Assembly (NCBI RefSeq): GCF_007655135.1
Contig: NC_045130.1
Coordinates: 19,101,363 to 19,165,362, forward strand
Direction of reading: 5' to 3'
DNA: 64,000 nucleotides
DNA from: Punica granatum
Lineage: Eukaryota; Streptophyta; Magnoliopsida; Myrtales; Lythraceae
Below are positions 1 through 13,266 of this stretch, in pieces (positions within the stretch are counted from its first letter, which is position 1; each line of letters opens with the position of its first letter). The position numbers were made by a program, and so were the translations under genes. The notes under the pieces were generated by a model, which saw only the letters and a program-made list of their open reading frames with translations, made no database searches and was not told the DNA's origin.

Positions 1-3000
1 TACAAACAATCAGACTGATCATGAATTGATTCACTGAATGGGGTGTGAGTATCCAAAAAGCGGAATTTAATTAAAACAATTCATGACACGACAACCAAGA
101 CGAGTCTAGGAAGGTCAAGGATAATTTTGTCAAAATAACCAAAATACCCTTGGAACCCAAATGGCCCCGAAAAAGTCATCGATACGCGAATCCATGCATT
201 TTGTTTGGAAAACGACATTTTAAAATGAATTTTAACACGGTATTTGCAATGATATTGAAATTGCAAATTGCACAAAATCCAAGAAATGAATTTCATCAAG
301 GTAAAGAGACCGTTCTTGACCTGAATAAGGTCAAAGAACTCTTGGCTCTTTCCTCTTGAGGATAGCCGTGAGCTCCCTTGACCCGTTTCAGGTTTCAAAC
401 GGTTTTTGTAACCCGATTTCGACAATTTCTTGCATGCTCAAGCGTTAAACACGATAAATGACACGTATTTAATAAAGTCGGTATCGCCATGATTTGGAAA
501 ACACATTTAAACATTCAAACATGCACAAACATGTTATTTATGGAATCGATAAAACGATACCGACTTCATGGATGCGGGAAAACATAAAACTCGGGAAGTG
601 ACTTAAATCGGGGCAAGGAAACCGGTTATAACCCGAATAACCAATAAAAGACTCACTGTTACCATTCCTCAAAAGGAACCCATGAGCTTCCTTGGTCGTT
701 CGGGTTTAAAACGGTTTTCCCGACTTCGATTTAAACATTTTCTGACATGCTAGCACGTCACACGATGATAAATATGCATGATATAACGTAAAAACGGATA
801 AAAGTAGGAACTTTGCATGCAAACCGGTCTAAGACCGGCTTATAACCCCACAAAACACAAATAAAATGTAAAAGTCCTAACTCCTCTAAGTTAGAAATGG
901 TTATACCTAGTCTCGGGATGCAGGATGAGACCACTAAAAGTCAGGTCTGGTGAATAGGAGTCAGGTTGAGGTCGGATTTGGGCTGGTTTTATTGAACAGA
1001 CTTGAATGGAGCTGGACAGACCTAACCAGGCGCTGGCAGACCCGAGTGGCACCCGGGAGAAAACAAGTCGGTTCGGGCGACTCGGGTGGCTTCTCGGAAA
1101 GTGCTCGGATGTTTTGGAAAGCCAAGATGATGCTTAACGTCTCTGCGGTGGTTTCGGGAGGAGAGCACCCGTAGATTTTTCAGAATTGAGAGTAAAGTCG
1201 GGTTAGCAAAACAGAAACAGACCGGACTGGGTCAAAACAGACCCGACTGGTAGTCCGGAAAGAAACGGCTCTCCCGGAGGCTCCCGGTGGTATTTTATTG
1301 CAAGGTCGGTGGCTCCCGACTCCTAAGAGACCTCCGGAGGTGGCTGTGGTGGTCGTTTGGTTCCAGAGTTATCGGGTTGACCTGTATAGCCCTGTAAAGA
1401 TCACGAAAAACAGAGCACGTCTAGGAACAGACCTGACTGGGCAGTTTTCGGGTCGAACGTCACCACGGTGGCTCTCGATGGAATTTTGCTACAAGGTCGG
1501 TGGCTCCCGACTCCTAAGAGACCCTCGGAGGTGACCGTAGTGGTCGTTCTAGGAAAATAGTCTCGGGTCAACCCGATCTTCAAGGAAAATACAAAGACAG
1601 TCAGAAAATCCGACCCGACTGGGCAGTCGGGCTGTTTTTTCGTGTTGGGTCAAAACCAGCTGGTTTTTCCGGGATCTCTCGACTCCTAGACACCTTTAGG
1701 TCATGTAGGGAGGTGGTTGATGGGTTTTGGCAGCTCAAGCCGACCCGGAAGGCCTTGAAACCCGGGTTGGCATTTTTGACCCGAGAAGGACTAAAAAACA
1801 ATTCGGTTTTGTGGTAGGCTAGTTCTATGGCTTAGGGGCTTCAAACTTAAAATCTAACTTCGAAAATGAACTGAGGGGGTCGAAAACATGTGGGATATGA
1901 AGTTTGGTGAAATTTGGATTTAAGCCGGGATGGTGATCACCATGATTCCGACCTAAGTCTTGAGGGGTTTTTGCTGAGTTCTTGCTTGCTGGATTGTTGC
2001 GGTTTGCTTGAGGGTTTTGAGAGCTTTTTAAGAGTGAGAAATGCTAGAGAGATGGCATGAAAGATGTATATTAAGTTAATGACATTTGAACAATATATAG
2101 GCAAAGCTTAAGTGCAATTAAGAGCAAGGATTAGGGGGATCCGAATTTGCTAATGAGGATGGGGATGAAGATTTCTTAAAAATACATTAATGAAGAAGGG
2201 ATGGGTGCATTGATGAAGATGAAGTGTTGTCTTCAAACACTTAGATATTTTAAAGTGGAAGACAAATGCAAGTTGCCTTGGAGGAAGAAGCCAAAAGGAG
2301 AGGGCGGTTTGGGCAAGAATGTGGCATCTAGGGCTGATCCGTGGGCCCCACGGGTCTTGAGGGAAGTTTGGGATGAAGTTTGAGTTTCGATTGATCGTGT
2401 GTTCGAGGTTCGTGGCTCAAACGAACGTTGAATTGTCAATGCGTGCGCAAAAACGGTTCAAATGAGCCCAAAATTGTCCATTTTGCCTAAGAGAATGCTC
2501 ATGTGGTTTTTGGGCTCGAAAGCTAGTTTTGCTCATTTCAGGCGCTCAGAGCAAAGTTAGCCATTTTTTAATACACATCTCGTGTTTGCATTCCGCGTTG
2601 GTTATTTTGACGTGCATTGTCAATCCGACCAAATACTTGACTAATAAGCCGGTATTACCAATGTGAAGCTGGAGACGTCTTAGGAGTCCGAAGCCGGATT
2701 TCTCAGAATGCTTTTTGAGTTTCTTGGATGATCCGGAGATCACTGCGATCTCTGTTCGTTAAGAGTAGACCCCGAAGGATGGAAAAAGTGCATTTGAGAC
2801 CCTAAAAGCATTGTTCTGAGAGTCTAGATGAATTGTGCAATTCCATATAAGGGTTTCAAATTGAGCCTTGGGATAAGTGGCATTGGGTTGGCCAACCATC
2901 CGGCGTCAAGTTTTCGCAAAAGGGACATCCGATTATGAATTTTCGTTGAAAACGGTCTTTTCTGCTATTCGAAGGTCATTCGGGAAACTAAAAGGGATTT

Positions 3001-3685
3001 GAGAGTCTGATTTGCCCAATTGCATCTATCCACTATAGTTTTCGGGGCAATGCATGGCTAATTTGGTTTACCGATGTTCTATCATACTAGTCTCCGGATA
3101 TGGTTTTCCGTTGAAAGGTATGTTTGTTCTGTCGCTCGGGAGTCATTCGAAGAGTCTGTGTGACTTCCGAGAGACAATCTGAAGCAATGCTCATGCTTTT
3201 TATAATTGCTGGATGTGACTGCACCTGACATCGAGTATTAACTTTTCTTTGGTGAACCGGCGTTTTTGGACTCTCATTGAAAAGTTGTTTGTATTCAAAA
3301 AATTGTTCTGTATAGAGCAGATGCTCTGCGAAATGTGATTGAAGACACTTTTCATCTGTTTGGCATCGCAAGGGATTTTTGGAGTCTAATATTAACTATC
3401 TTATGATGGTCGAGCAAACTAGCGGAAAATAGCACTGTACGTGTTGTATTCTAAAAACACTGGCTTGGATGTTGTATGGGCTCCCTGTTTGCTCTGTATG
3501 TTGCTAGATGATTATGTATGTTCTTCTGTCATGTGCTTGAATCATCTGCTTGTTTCTGTTGACTTGAGGATGATTAGCAATTTGCTGCTCTGTTGAGCCT
3601 TTTTCTGTATCGATGCTCAAGTCATGACCTGAACTGCTGTGGATAGACATTGCCTGAATTGGTGAGCCAAAATGGGGTGCTGACA
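1..3685 (-). mobile_element. Very long LTR (family L1), copy A, cut by the window start
   Basis: This stretch is the reverse complement of most of the complete solo LTR at 7760-13101 and runs parallel to the copy at 19223-24260. Its 5' terminus reads TGTCAGCACCCC on the minus strand, starting at 3685, as in the other two copies. The 3' terminus lies left of the window; by alignment with the complete copies roughly the last 1.8 kb is missing. The five bases after the terminus (3686-3690, atatg) would be one half of a target duplication. There is no coding capacity; the short ORFs are chance frames. LTRs of about 5 kb are typical of the Ogre/Tat branch of Ty3/gypsy, which is my inference for the family. 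Confidence 0.8.
1290..1675. repeat. Tandem duplication of about 193 bp inside LTR copy A
   Basis: A block starting near 1290 (ttttattgcaaggtcggtgg) recurs near 1483 (ttttgctacaaggtcggtgg). Each is followed by the same 'gactcctaagagacc' segment and then a stretch rich in cagacccgactggg-type words. The unit is about 193 bp. The other two LTR copies are organised differently here, so this is a variable part of the LTR. Confidence 0.6.
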
Positions 3686-3705
3686 ATATGTATTAGAGAG
3701 GACGG

Positions 3706-4698
3706 TGGTAGATTTATTTTCAATGGCAGCCAATATCTTGATAATCAAGCACGCGATATTCTCACCACACTTTTGCGTTATCTTTGATTTTAGAAAGTCG
3801 AGTAAATCGGATATCCCACCGATTTTATTTAATATCTTATCTTAGGCAATCTAAATAGTCATAGTAGTCAATTTCCTATTTGAATAATATTCTGATATCA
3901 TAACTATAGGCGTACCTGATTCTGATGGATTTCCTAGGGTTTTATGTAAACGTCTATAAATACGTGATTCGAAGTTTATTGTGGCCCCTTTCGACACAAC
4001 TATCAATCGCATTATATTTTTTTCTATCTTTTCTTTCGAGCACTTTATTTTCGTTGCACTTATATTATCACACATTCAATATCTACCGTTCTAGCATTTT
4101 AATATCATGCATCTTTAATTCCTAGCAACCGCCAATCATTCGGCACCTATCATTCTACCTCTTTTCGAGCTTCCGGGCAAGGAATGGGCTTCCACCGAAG
4201 CCACCAGAGCTTAGGTTTTCGGACCTAGGCAAGATTTCTCTCGCCTTTATGAGGTCGAGATCCATGTGCTACAAGTCTTCCGGGGTTCGTGGTTGTATTA
4301 CACTTAGGACTGGCTTCCGGGCTGTCAATTCCATCAAGTCTAGGTTCCGGCCTAGATTCACTCCTTTTGGCCATTTAAGGTCGAGACCCACTCTCAACAC
4401 GGACTTATTAGTCGTGTCTTGTTACTCTTGATCGAGGAAGCACGAAGTAATAGTGGAGAATCCACAGGGGCCAAATCCCCGTTATGTAAGATCGTATGAG
4501 GTACATTCAATCATCTATTTTATCGACTTGAAATCCTACTGTCATTCAGTCTCGCAGACTTTCAAAGCCATGGTACGATGCTCTGTATTGATGGGGTCGA
4601 CTGGTGTCATGTCAAGTTTCACTTACTTGGGAAAGCTCCCTGGCACGCCTAGTTTTCTGATTATCTACTTGTCGGCAATTTTTCGACGTGAATAAACA
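3706..4698 (+). mobile_element. LTR of an older gypsy-type element (family L2), left copy
   Basis: This segment aligns along its length with 13267-14128. Shared landmarks include 'gatttattttcaatggcagcc' near the start and 'tcggcaatttttcgac' near the end. Divergence and several indels are visible by eye, so the pair is old. A primer-binding-like site follows immediately at 4704-4720, giving a plus-strand orientation. The exact start is uncertain: copy A of family L1 abuts it at 3685, and a purine-rich stretch 'agagagg' precedes both copies. I saw no matching 5-bp target duplication at the outer ends. Confidence 0.65.
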
Positions 4699-4703
4699 AA
4701 TTT

Positions 4704-4720
4704 AGCACGCTTGGTGGGAC
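4704..4720 (+). other. Primer-binding-site-like motif
   Basis: The sequence agcacgcttggtgggac lies a few bases after the LTR end. It resembles the 'ggcacgcccggtgggac' motif found after the 5' LTR in many plant Tat/Ogre-type gypsy elements (from memory). It supports this LTR as the 5' LTR of a plus-strand element. Confidence 0.5.
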
Positions 4721-7700
4721 GCATTAAATTCATGCTTTTACTATCATGGAGTATGATTACTATTCTTCGACATCATTGATCGGCAATTCAATGCTGTCGA
4801 TCTATTATTCTTTGACGCCATCGATTGGCAATTCATTGTGGTCGACTTAATCATCACCATATTCATCAATCAGCTATTCGCCGTAGTCAAATTTCGATTA
4901 TAATTATTCACCTTCATCATCGACCGGCTATTTGCTGTCGTCCAATCGTTATGTCTATTCATAGCCACAAGCGGTTAGTTATGCGGCATCATTGACTAAC
5001 TACTCAGCCGAGCCATAGGTTTATCCACAACAAGCAACGACGAGGTACTCGATGCAGCCTTACCCTCAACTGCCTGCCGCAACTTATCAATCGATGCAAC
5101 CTCCATCACAAGCACAATAATAGCAATTTCTGTCATGGTGGCAAATTTTGCAATTTTAGCAGTTGCACCCAAACCCGCAGAATCTGTCGGCCCTACGGAC
5201 CGAACCAATTCAATCATGTAGGTAACAAGCACCTTCGAGGTTCCGTCAAACCCATCATTTGTACCACCTTCACCGAAGGAAGAAGTTTGTCAAAATTTTC
5301 ACGACCAACGCTCGAAGGGTAGGGTGGATGAACTAACTCAGCTTCCAGCATGGGTTCAGCCTCTAACGCCAACTCAGCGTCCAGTACCGACTCAGCCTTC
5401 GTCTACATCTCAGTCTCCAACATCAATTCAGCTTGTAGCACCGGCTCAGCCTTCGTCTACATCTTAGCCTCCAATGTGAGCTCTACCTACTTCGTCATCA
5501 CCACCGTCTTCACCAAAAGAATGAGCCGATTTGGACTTTCTTGATTGGCACTCGGGGGTGGGGTGGATCAGCTAAGTCAGCCTTTGATGGAGTGAGTGGC
5601 CAAATCAAGTCTTCCACGACGAGTTGATTCGGCTGAACACTTAGACGATGATGGTAAGCAAGTTTCAGCTCAGCCACCACATGAGGAACATCCAATTGAA
5701 GAGGAGACGGTTGATCATAGACCGTCAACACAGGACGAGATCATTCCGCCTAGATCGATTTCGCCTTAGTAGCTGAGCATGGCGAATTCTTCTTAGCTTT
5801 CATCAGAAGCTGATGCAGTGCAGCCTCATGGTGTTAGTGACACTATTTTGGAGCATCAACTTGGAGAAGAGGCTGAGCAACAATCGGCTTGGGGAGTCGG
5901 GCAAAAACTTAGCGATTTGAGGTAAGCAAATTGAGCTTCCCATGATGTTTACTCCAGAGAATAACCCCCGATCATAACTGTAAATTATGGAAAAATCCAT
6001 CCTTGTAGAGCTAAGATGTGACATTAAACTCTAGGTGAAATAGATGAAAGGCCAATACACTCGGCTAAATGGCCGGGAAGGTTTCGAACGATAATTCAAT
6101 ACGTCCCGGCTAAGGAATAATTTACGAAGCTGCCCATGGAGGTCTCTAGGCAAGAGTGGCAAAGGGTGGTGCATCCTCAGACACCCAAGCCGTCTACTCG
6201 TACACAAAAGCATCGAGCTCAACGACGACGTCAAGCGGAACGGATTGCGGTTCGTCAAGACGGCCATCCCAAGCAGAACATGACTCAGGCTGGGAAGCTG
6301 CTCGTGAGAGGACAGCTTAGTATGGACTCACATGAAAGAGAAGTTGTTTCAGTTAAGGTTGCTTGAGTAGCCAAGAAAAGTAGAATTCAGTATGCTCCAT
6401 CTTTCGTTTTTGAATGGGTTCTTGAGGTAGTGTCTCGGCAAACTTATGCTTTCGCAGTTTCGATTCCTAAAGTTTTGGTTGTCAATGAAGCTACGGTCAA
6501 TATCATGTCAACAACAACCATGGCTCAACTTAGCCGAGCTAATAAGGATTTGGTTAAATCACGAGCTGCTACTCCTTACTTTAGAGGCGTGCTCCCAATT
6601 GATTTCAAGTTATTAACGTGGATTTCGACACTTTTGAGGGGCAAGACGCATCTAGGAGGCCGGTCGAAGTTGCGACTATCAAGCAATTCAATTTACATCA
6701 AGTATCTTCCGATCCTATTTTTTCGCATGCCTTGCCTATTCTTGTTTTTACCACTGCAACGGAGTACTAACTTGGTGATGGAAGAGATTGGTGGACTTTG
6801 TCGAGGTATGGCATGGAGATGATAGCCAAAGCACGATCTGAATCAAGAGAATTTTAATCCCTAAAGTTGAAGCACGACTTGGCCGAACTATGGTTTGAAG
6901 CGTGAAAGTGATACGAGTACAGCCGAGTCTAAGGCTGTAACCAACATGGAAGCGCACTCTGTGAGCCGTGGCCATGTTAGAGGCCATGATCGTGATCCAT
7001 AATTTCCGATCATTCTCATGCTCAGGGATTTTGCCCATCAACGAGCTCATTCTTGGCCATTTTTTTTTTTAAAGATTTGCACGGTTTTAGTAGAAAATTC
7101 ATATCTTTCTCCATGAATCTCGGATTGAGGTGATTCAAATACTACAAAGCTCCATGAAGGAGCTCTGCAACTTTCATCTTTTGACCTCTGTTTGATTTTG
7201 TGCGGAAGAAGCATAGCCTTTGTGAATAAGTATTTGCAGTCAAGTTTTTTCCAATCTTTGCATAGTTTCAGGCCGAACAACATACCTCGCCCTACAAAGT
7301 TTAGAATTCGATGATTCAAGATTCTACAGAAAGCTAACGAGGAGATCTACAACTTTCATGTTTTGACTTCAACCTACTTCGGATCAAAAAATACTCGAAA
7401 TCGAGGTTGAAGTAAGGCTGACACAGGAGTTCAGAATTGCAACTGTTCATGCCATGTTCTTGATTTACGATGATGTCCAGATCGTATAAGAAAGCAACGG
7501 CTATTGTAGCCGTGAGGAGCACTCATTCTTTCTTCCTTTTTCGTGTTCATCATGAGCTTGTACGGCAAGTTCATATTTATACATGTCAAGTCATGTTCAA
7601 TATGATTTTGCTCGACTAGATATGAGGGGATATTGTTGATATCTATTTTCCGTAATTCGTGAAGATTGTCGATTCATGACGTGTGTTTGATGATTGCGAT

Positions 7701-7759
7701 AATTTTCGAGCTTTTGGGATGTGTTGATTCAGATTTGAAGAGACAGGGACAAACATCAT
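4721..7759 (+). mobile_element. Decayed internal region of the family L2 gypsy element
   Basis: This lies between the left L2 LTR and the inserted L1 solo LTR. Plus-strand fragments at 5350-6370 are rich in Ser, Ala, Gln and Pro and carry many stops, as in a decayed gag. The only recognisable domain is an aspartic-protease-like stretch at 6424-6830. No reverse transcriptase, RNase H or integrase is visible, so most of pol is deleted or moved. Near 7150-7200 and 7325-7380 two related segments share 'tttcatNttttgac', a small internal repeat. Transposition competence is lost. Confidence 0.6.
6424..6830 (+). pseudogene. Retrotransposon aspartic protease-like fragment
   Basis: The plus-strand translation contains KVLVVNEATVNIMSTTTM followed by AQLSRANKDL. 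This matches the layout of plant gypsy proteases, where a 'LVDxGAxVNxMP..T...LG...DL' block surrounds the catalytic Asp. Here the catalytic 'D-G-A' is replaced by 'N-E-A', so the active-site aspartate is lost. Frame breaks follow: about 6600-6830 continues in another frame, with words such as RPVEVATIKQF. The assignment is by motif only. It is one decayed piece of the polyprotein of the surrounding L2 element. Confidence 0.5.
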
Positions 7760-10700
7760 TGTCAGCACCTCATTTTGGCTTACCAGTTCAAGAAATGTCT
7801 ATCAACAGCAATCCAGACTATGACTTGAGCATTGACATGGAAGAAGGCTCGACAGAGCAGCAAATTGCTATTCATTCTTAAGTCAACAAAGATAGGCAGA
7901 TGATTCATGCACATGATAGAAGAACATACAAAATCATCCAGCAACATACAGAGCAAACATGGAGCACATACAACATGTAAACCGGTGTTTTCAGAATATA
8001 TCGCCTACAGTGCTATTTTCTGCTGGTTCGCTCGACCATCAAAAGATACTCAATATTGGATTCCAAAAATCCCTAGTGGTGCCAAACAGATGAAAAGTGT
8101 CTTCAAACACATATCGCAGATCATCTGTTCTATACAGAGTAATTTTCTGTATACAGACAACGTTTCAGTGGGAGTCCAAAAATACCGGTTCACCAGAGAA
8201 AAGTTAGTGCCAGATGTCAGATGCAGTCACATCCAACAATTATACAGAGCATGAGCATTGCTTCAGATTGCTCCTGAGAAGTCAAGCAGACACCTCGAAT
8301 GACTACCGAACAGCAGAACAAGCATGCCCAACAATGGAAAAGCATATCCAGAGATTGCTATGACAGAACATCAGCAATCCGAGTTAGTCATACATTGCCC
8401 CAAAAACTACAGCGAACAGACCCAATTGGGCAAATCAGACTGCAATATCTCTTTTAGTTTCTTGAGTAACATTTGAATGGCATAATAGACCGTTTTCAAC
8501 GGAAATTCATAACCGGAGATCCTTTTTAAGGAAATTTGATGCCGGATGGATGGCCAATCCAGTGCCGCTTATCCCAAGGCTCGATGTGAAATCCTCAGAC
8601 GGAATCTCACAACCCATCTAGGCCCTCAGAACAGAGTCTCGGAGGTACTTTTTCAATCCTTCGGAGTCCGTTCTCAACGAATAGAAATCGCAGCGATCTC
8701 CAAATCATCCAAGCAACTCAGAAAGCATTCTGAGAAATCTGGCTTTGGACTCCAAGGACGTCCCCAGCTTCACATTTGTAATACCGGCTTAAGGGTCAAT
8801 TATTCAGTCTGATTGACAATGCACGTCAAAACGACCAATTCGGAATGCAGACACGAGATACACTCTAAAAAACGGCTAACTTTGCTTTGATCGCCTTAAA
8901 CGAGCAAAATTGGCTTTCGAGCCCAAAAATCACACGATCATTCTTTTTGGCAAAATCGATGATTTTGGGCTAATTTGAACCGTTGTCGCACCCACAATGA
9001 CAATTCGATGTTCATTTGAGCCACGAACCTCGAACACACGATCAATCGAGACCCGAATTTTGTCCCAAACTTCCCTCAACGACCGTGGGGCCCACAAGCT
9101 GCCCTAGGGCAGTCGTGAATTATCAACGTTGCCCCTCCTCCTTTGGCTTCTTCTCCATGCAAGTTGCCTTCTCTTCCATGAAAATATCAAGCCTACAATT
9201 TGAAGACAACACTCCATCCTCATTAATGCTTCCATCTCTTCTCCATTAATGCAATGGATGAAGATTGATCTTCATTTTCCCCTAAGCTAGCCGCCCCTTT
9301 CCTAATCATGCCACTAATCAAGCTTTTCTTCACTTAATTGTCATTAAGCTTTGCCTATATATTGCATTATTGTCATTAAGCTAATCACAACGTACCACAT
9401 GCCATCTCTCTAGCTTTCTCACTCTTGAAATGCACTCAAGTAACTAAGCAACCCGCAGCTCAGCTCAGCTCAGCCCAGCAAGCAAGACCAAGCAAGAACA
9501 CCAAAGACTTAAGTCGGAATCATGGTATTTACCATCCCGGCTTAAATCCAAACTTCATATCCCATATGTTTTTGACCCCCTTATCCATTTCCAAGCTTAG
9601 ATTTTAAGTTTGAAGCCTCCAACCCATCGGAACAGCCACCATAGAACCGAATAGGATTTTTGGTCCTTCTCGGGTCAAAAATACCCACCGGGGTTTCAAG
9701 CCTTTCCGGACTGGTTTGAGCTACCAAAACCCATCAAACACCTCCCCACACAATCCTAGGGTGTCAAGGAGTCGAGAAATCCAAGAAAAACCCGTCAGTT
9801 TTAGCCCAGCATGAAGAAACAGCTCGATTGCCCAGTCAGGTCAAATTTTTTTACTGTTCTAGCGATTTTCTTGCAGATCGGGTCGATCCAAGACTCTTTT
9901 CGCAAAACGACCACTGCAGCCACCTCCGAGGGTCAGTTAGGAGTCGGGAGCCGTTGACCTTGCCTCAAAATTCCATCGGGAGACACCAGAGTGACGTTCG
10001 ACCCTAAAACTGCCCAGTCGGGTCTGTTTTCCAAACGTACTCTGTTTTCCGTTATCTTTGTAGGACTATACGGGTCAACCCGACAAATCTGTGACCAAAC
10101 GACCACTACTACCACCAAGGACGGTCCATTGGGTGTCCAAAACCGGGGTGAATCGGCCAAAAATCAAGTCAAATCGAATCGAACTGGCCTGCTCTTTACC
10201 GAGTGCCAGTCGGGTCTGCCCAATGTTCCAATCGGGTCTATTGCGCCTGTTCGGGTCAATTCAACGAAAAACAGCCCAGACCCGATCCACTAAAGGTCCA
10301 ACCCAACTTTTTACAGTTCCATCCCGCATCTCGGGACTGGGTATGATCATTCCCGACTTCCAGGAGCTAGGACTTTTACATTTTTGTTGTGTTTATGGGG
10401 GTTATAAGGGGTTTTATGCATGTTTCACTTCCAAGTTTTAATTTTTATGCAATTTCAATGTTATATCATGTATGTTTATTATCGTTTAACTTGCTAGCTT
10501 GTTGGAAAATGTTTAAATCGAAGTCGAGGAAACCATATCGACCCGAAAAAGTCGAGATATTTCTCGAATTAACCTCTTGGAGAGGTAATCGAGGTGTATT
10601 CTTGACCTTTTTGGGTCAAGACCGGTTTTTGTGCCCCGATTTGAGTTGTTTCCCGAATCCTTCTGTTTTCCCGCATCCATGGAGCCAGTATTGTTTTATC

Positions 10701-13101
10701 GATTCCATAAATAACGTGTTTGTGCATGTTTGTATGTTTGAATGCATTTTTCAAACTCATGGCGATACTGGTTTTGTTAAATACGTGTTATTTACCATGT
10801 TTAACGTTTGAGCATGCGAGAAATAGTCGAAATTAGGTTAAAAAGAACGCTTGAAACCTGAAATGGGTCAGGGAAACCCACGACTATTCCCAAGAGAAAG
10901 AGCCGACGGTTCCTCGACCTCATTCAGGTCAAGAACGGTCTCTTTACCTCGATGAAATCCATTTCTAGGATTTGTGCAAATTGCAAATTTCAACATTATC
11001 GCAAATCCCGAATGCTAACAACTTTAAAACATTGTTTTAAAAGTAAAAATGCATGGATTCATGTATCAGTGACTTTTTCGGAGCCATTTGGGTTCCGAGG
11101 GTATTTTGGTCATTTTGACCAAATTATCCTCGACCTTCCTGGACCCATCTTGGTCGCCGTGTCATGAATTGTTTTCATTAAATTAAGCTTTTCTGGTATT
11201 CAGACTCCATTTAGTTGATAAATTCATGATCTGTCTAATTGTTTATAACCCGCATATTTACTACATTCGGCATTTAATTTTAAGCTGTAAATTTACAAAC
11301 TGGTTAATCGGGACGTTCACATGATTAAACCAACTTGGCACTGATAAGTTTGCATGAATTGGCAATTAACTGATAACTCGTGTCGTTGAGTTGTCAAATG
11401 ACATTAATGTCCGTTTCAAAACTTGTCTATTTCAAAACCCGAAACGCGCAGTCTGATGTAGCACAAACGTCTAAAAAGGACTTTTGTGTCTCAACTTGAG
11501 TTTTTACTTGATTTCAAGTAACTCAAATCAGGATACAAAAGATCTTTTTAGATCACTTCTGGTTAGATCAACCGATTCTTTGGCTTTTTCAGGGTTCTTA
11601 CCTAATCCTGGAATATCTAGGGAATTGGTTGACACCGGCTACAGGCCGAGGTGGCTCACACTGTGATGTTTTCTCTTTTCTGAAAACAATTTTCAAATAA
11701 AGGGCAAAATCATCTTTTCACAATTCAGCCACACCCCTAGGGTTAGCTTGACAGAAACACTATAGTATCAGGATAAGAATAGGCTACCTGTTCAGGTGCA
11801 AGTTCATCTGCAAATCATTTTCTTATCCACTGATGAGTTTCTATCATCCTATCGTAGACTCGGGTAACTAGAACGGTTATCTTTGTCACAAAACTTGCAA
11901 AAATGCTGATTAACTTTTTACTCGACCTAACCAAACATCAGATAATGGTTAAGGGAACTCTAGGTTCCAAATCTAGAGTCAAAATACGAGTTTGGCTAAT
12001 TCAGTGGTAATTCAGTGTCACAATACAAAACAATTTTTAAAAGCAATCCACACATATGAGATTTGACTCTATTTGTTAAGTTCTCAAAGTAAAGCCTAAT
12101 GCAAAATGCTTTACATTCGTTTGCTTGTTTAGCATATGACATTTGCTTGCAAAATACTCCTGGGTTAATAACTTGTTAATCCACGTAAACTCGACAATAA
12201 CAAACACATTGTCTGCAATTCACATTGTTTTTTGTTACTTTTCTGCTCTTGGTTGTCCATGCGAGTTGACCCAACCCATAGGACGCATTGCACTTAGGGT
12301 CCAACACCCTAACCATCGATCACATGGTCCAACGCCCTATTCACTAAGAGCTCAGTTGAATTTCAGTTTTTCAGTTTTTCAGTGTTTCTTTGAACTCGCG
12401 GCGAGTTTGAGCGGAATAATAACCGAAAGTAAACTGACTGGGATTCGATCATTTGTAATTTGTATTTATTGTTTTTCTAAGAGCATTGTAAGGATTTATT
12501 TTGTACATCATTCTGTAAGAATCTCAGTCGGTGAGCGAAGGTTTCGAGAGTCGAATCAATCGAATCGGTCCAATGCTTACCAAGACAAGAGTAAACCCAA
12601 GATATTGTGGTTCCAGTTCACGTAGGAATTCAAACATCATGATTTGATGAACTGTAACGCAAGATTGTGAACTGATTCCCCGACATACAGGTTTACTTCT
12701 CTCTCGGCTTTTCAACCGATATCGTTTGGTTCACCGAATTTTTGGTGTCAAAACGTGCAAGCCAAGTGAAGCCTAATTCACGCTGTAAATGAAGTAAAAC
12801 CTACAAGCCTAGCAAACCAGAGTACTGAAAGGGCAGCGGGATATAGGCCCGCACCTAACATGAACCCCTGAACTCAGACTTTTAGGTTCCGCACAGACTA
12901 TTGCCTTAGCAAAACTAGGTGTTCCATACCCCTAGATCTGGGCAACTCACCGGCCCTCGACCTTCGAGTCGTAAACAGGTAGTGGCGACTCCTTCTCACA
13001 CGTGTCCGTCACGCATCCCCGAGAAGGTGGACACTCCCAAGCCGCGGGATCCAAAAGCGCGCATGCGGGCCACGACAAGAGTCCACATTCGAGTCCGTAC
13101 A
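7760..13101 (+). mobile_element. Complete solo LTR (family L1), copy B, 5.3 kb, TSD ATCAT
   Basis: The element starts TGTCAGCACCTC at 7760 and ends GTCCGTACA at 13101. It is flanked by a perfect 5-bp duplication ATCAT (7755-7759 and 13102-13106). The TG...CA ends and 5-bp duplication are those of an LTR retrotransposon. The two ends are not related to each other, so the 5342 bp is one LTR and not a small element with short LTRs. No internal region or second LTR is attached, so it is a solo LTR produced by LTR-LTR recombination. It is inserted in the internal part of the L2 element. The plus-strand reading frames (e.g. 12143-12625, 10389-10811) show no conserved domain I recognise. Confidence 0.85.
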
Positions 13102-13266
13102 ATCATCATGGCATGTGCCAGATCAGATTGAGGTCCAAATAATTGAAGAAGGCCCAAGACTTTCATGGAATTAGGCCTAATTTTCAAGCCAACAATGAGA
13201 AGCTTAAGATGAAGATATATACATCTATGCATGTTTATGGACGTGCATATCCATCAGAGAGGGCGA
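13102..13266 (+). mobile_element. 3' internal remainder of the L2 element with polypurine-like tract
   Basis: A short piece lies between the solo LTR and the right L2 LTR. It ends in the purine-rich run cagagagggcga just before the LTR TG at 13267, which fits a polypurine tract. No coding content. Confidence 0.45.

Noticed and set aside
12143..12625. 160-codon plus-strand frame in the solo LTR as a gene
   Set aside because: No conserved domain; the equivalent places in the other LTR copies are not open.
7760..13101. Complete small LTR retrotransposon with short LTRs
   Set aside because: The first and last several hundred bases are unrelated, and the unit recurs as a whole with TG...CA ends and 5-bp duplications, so it is one LTR.
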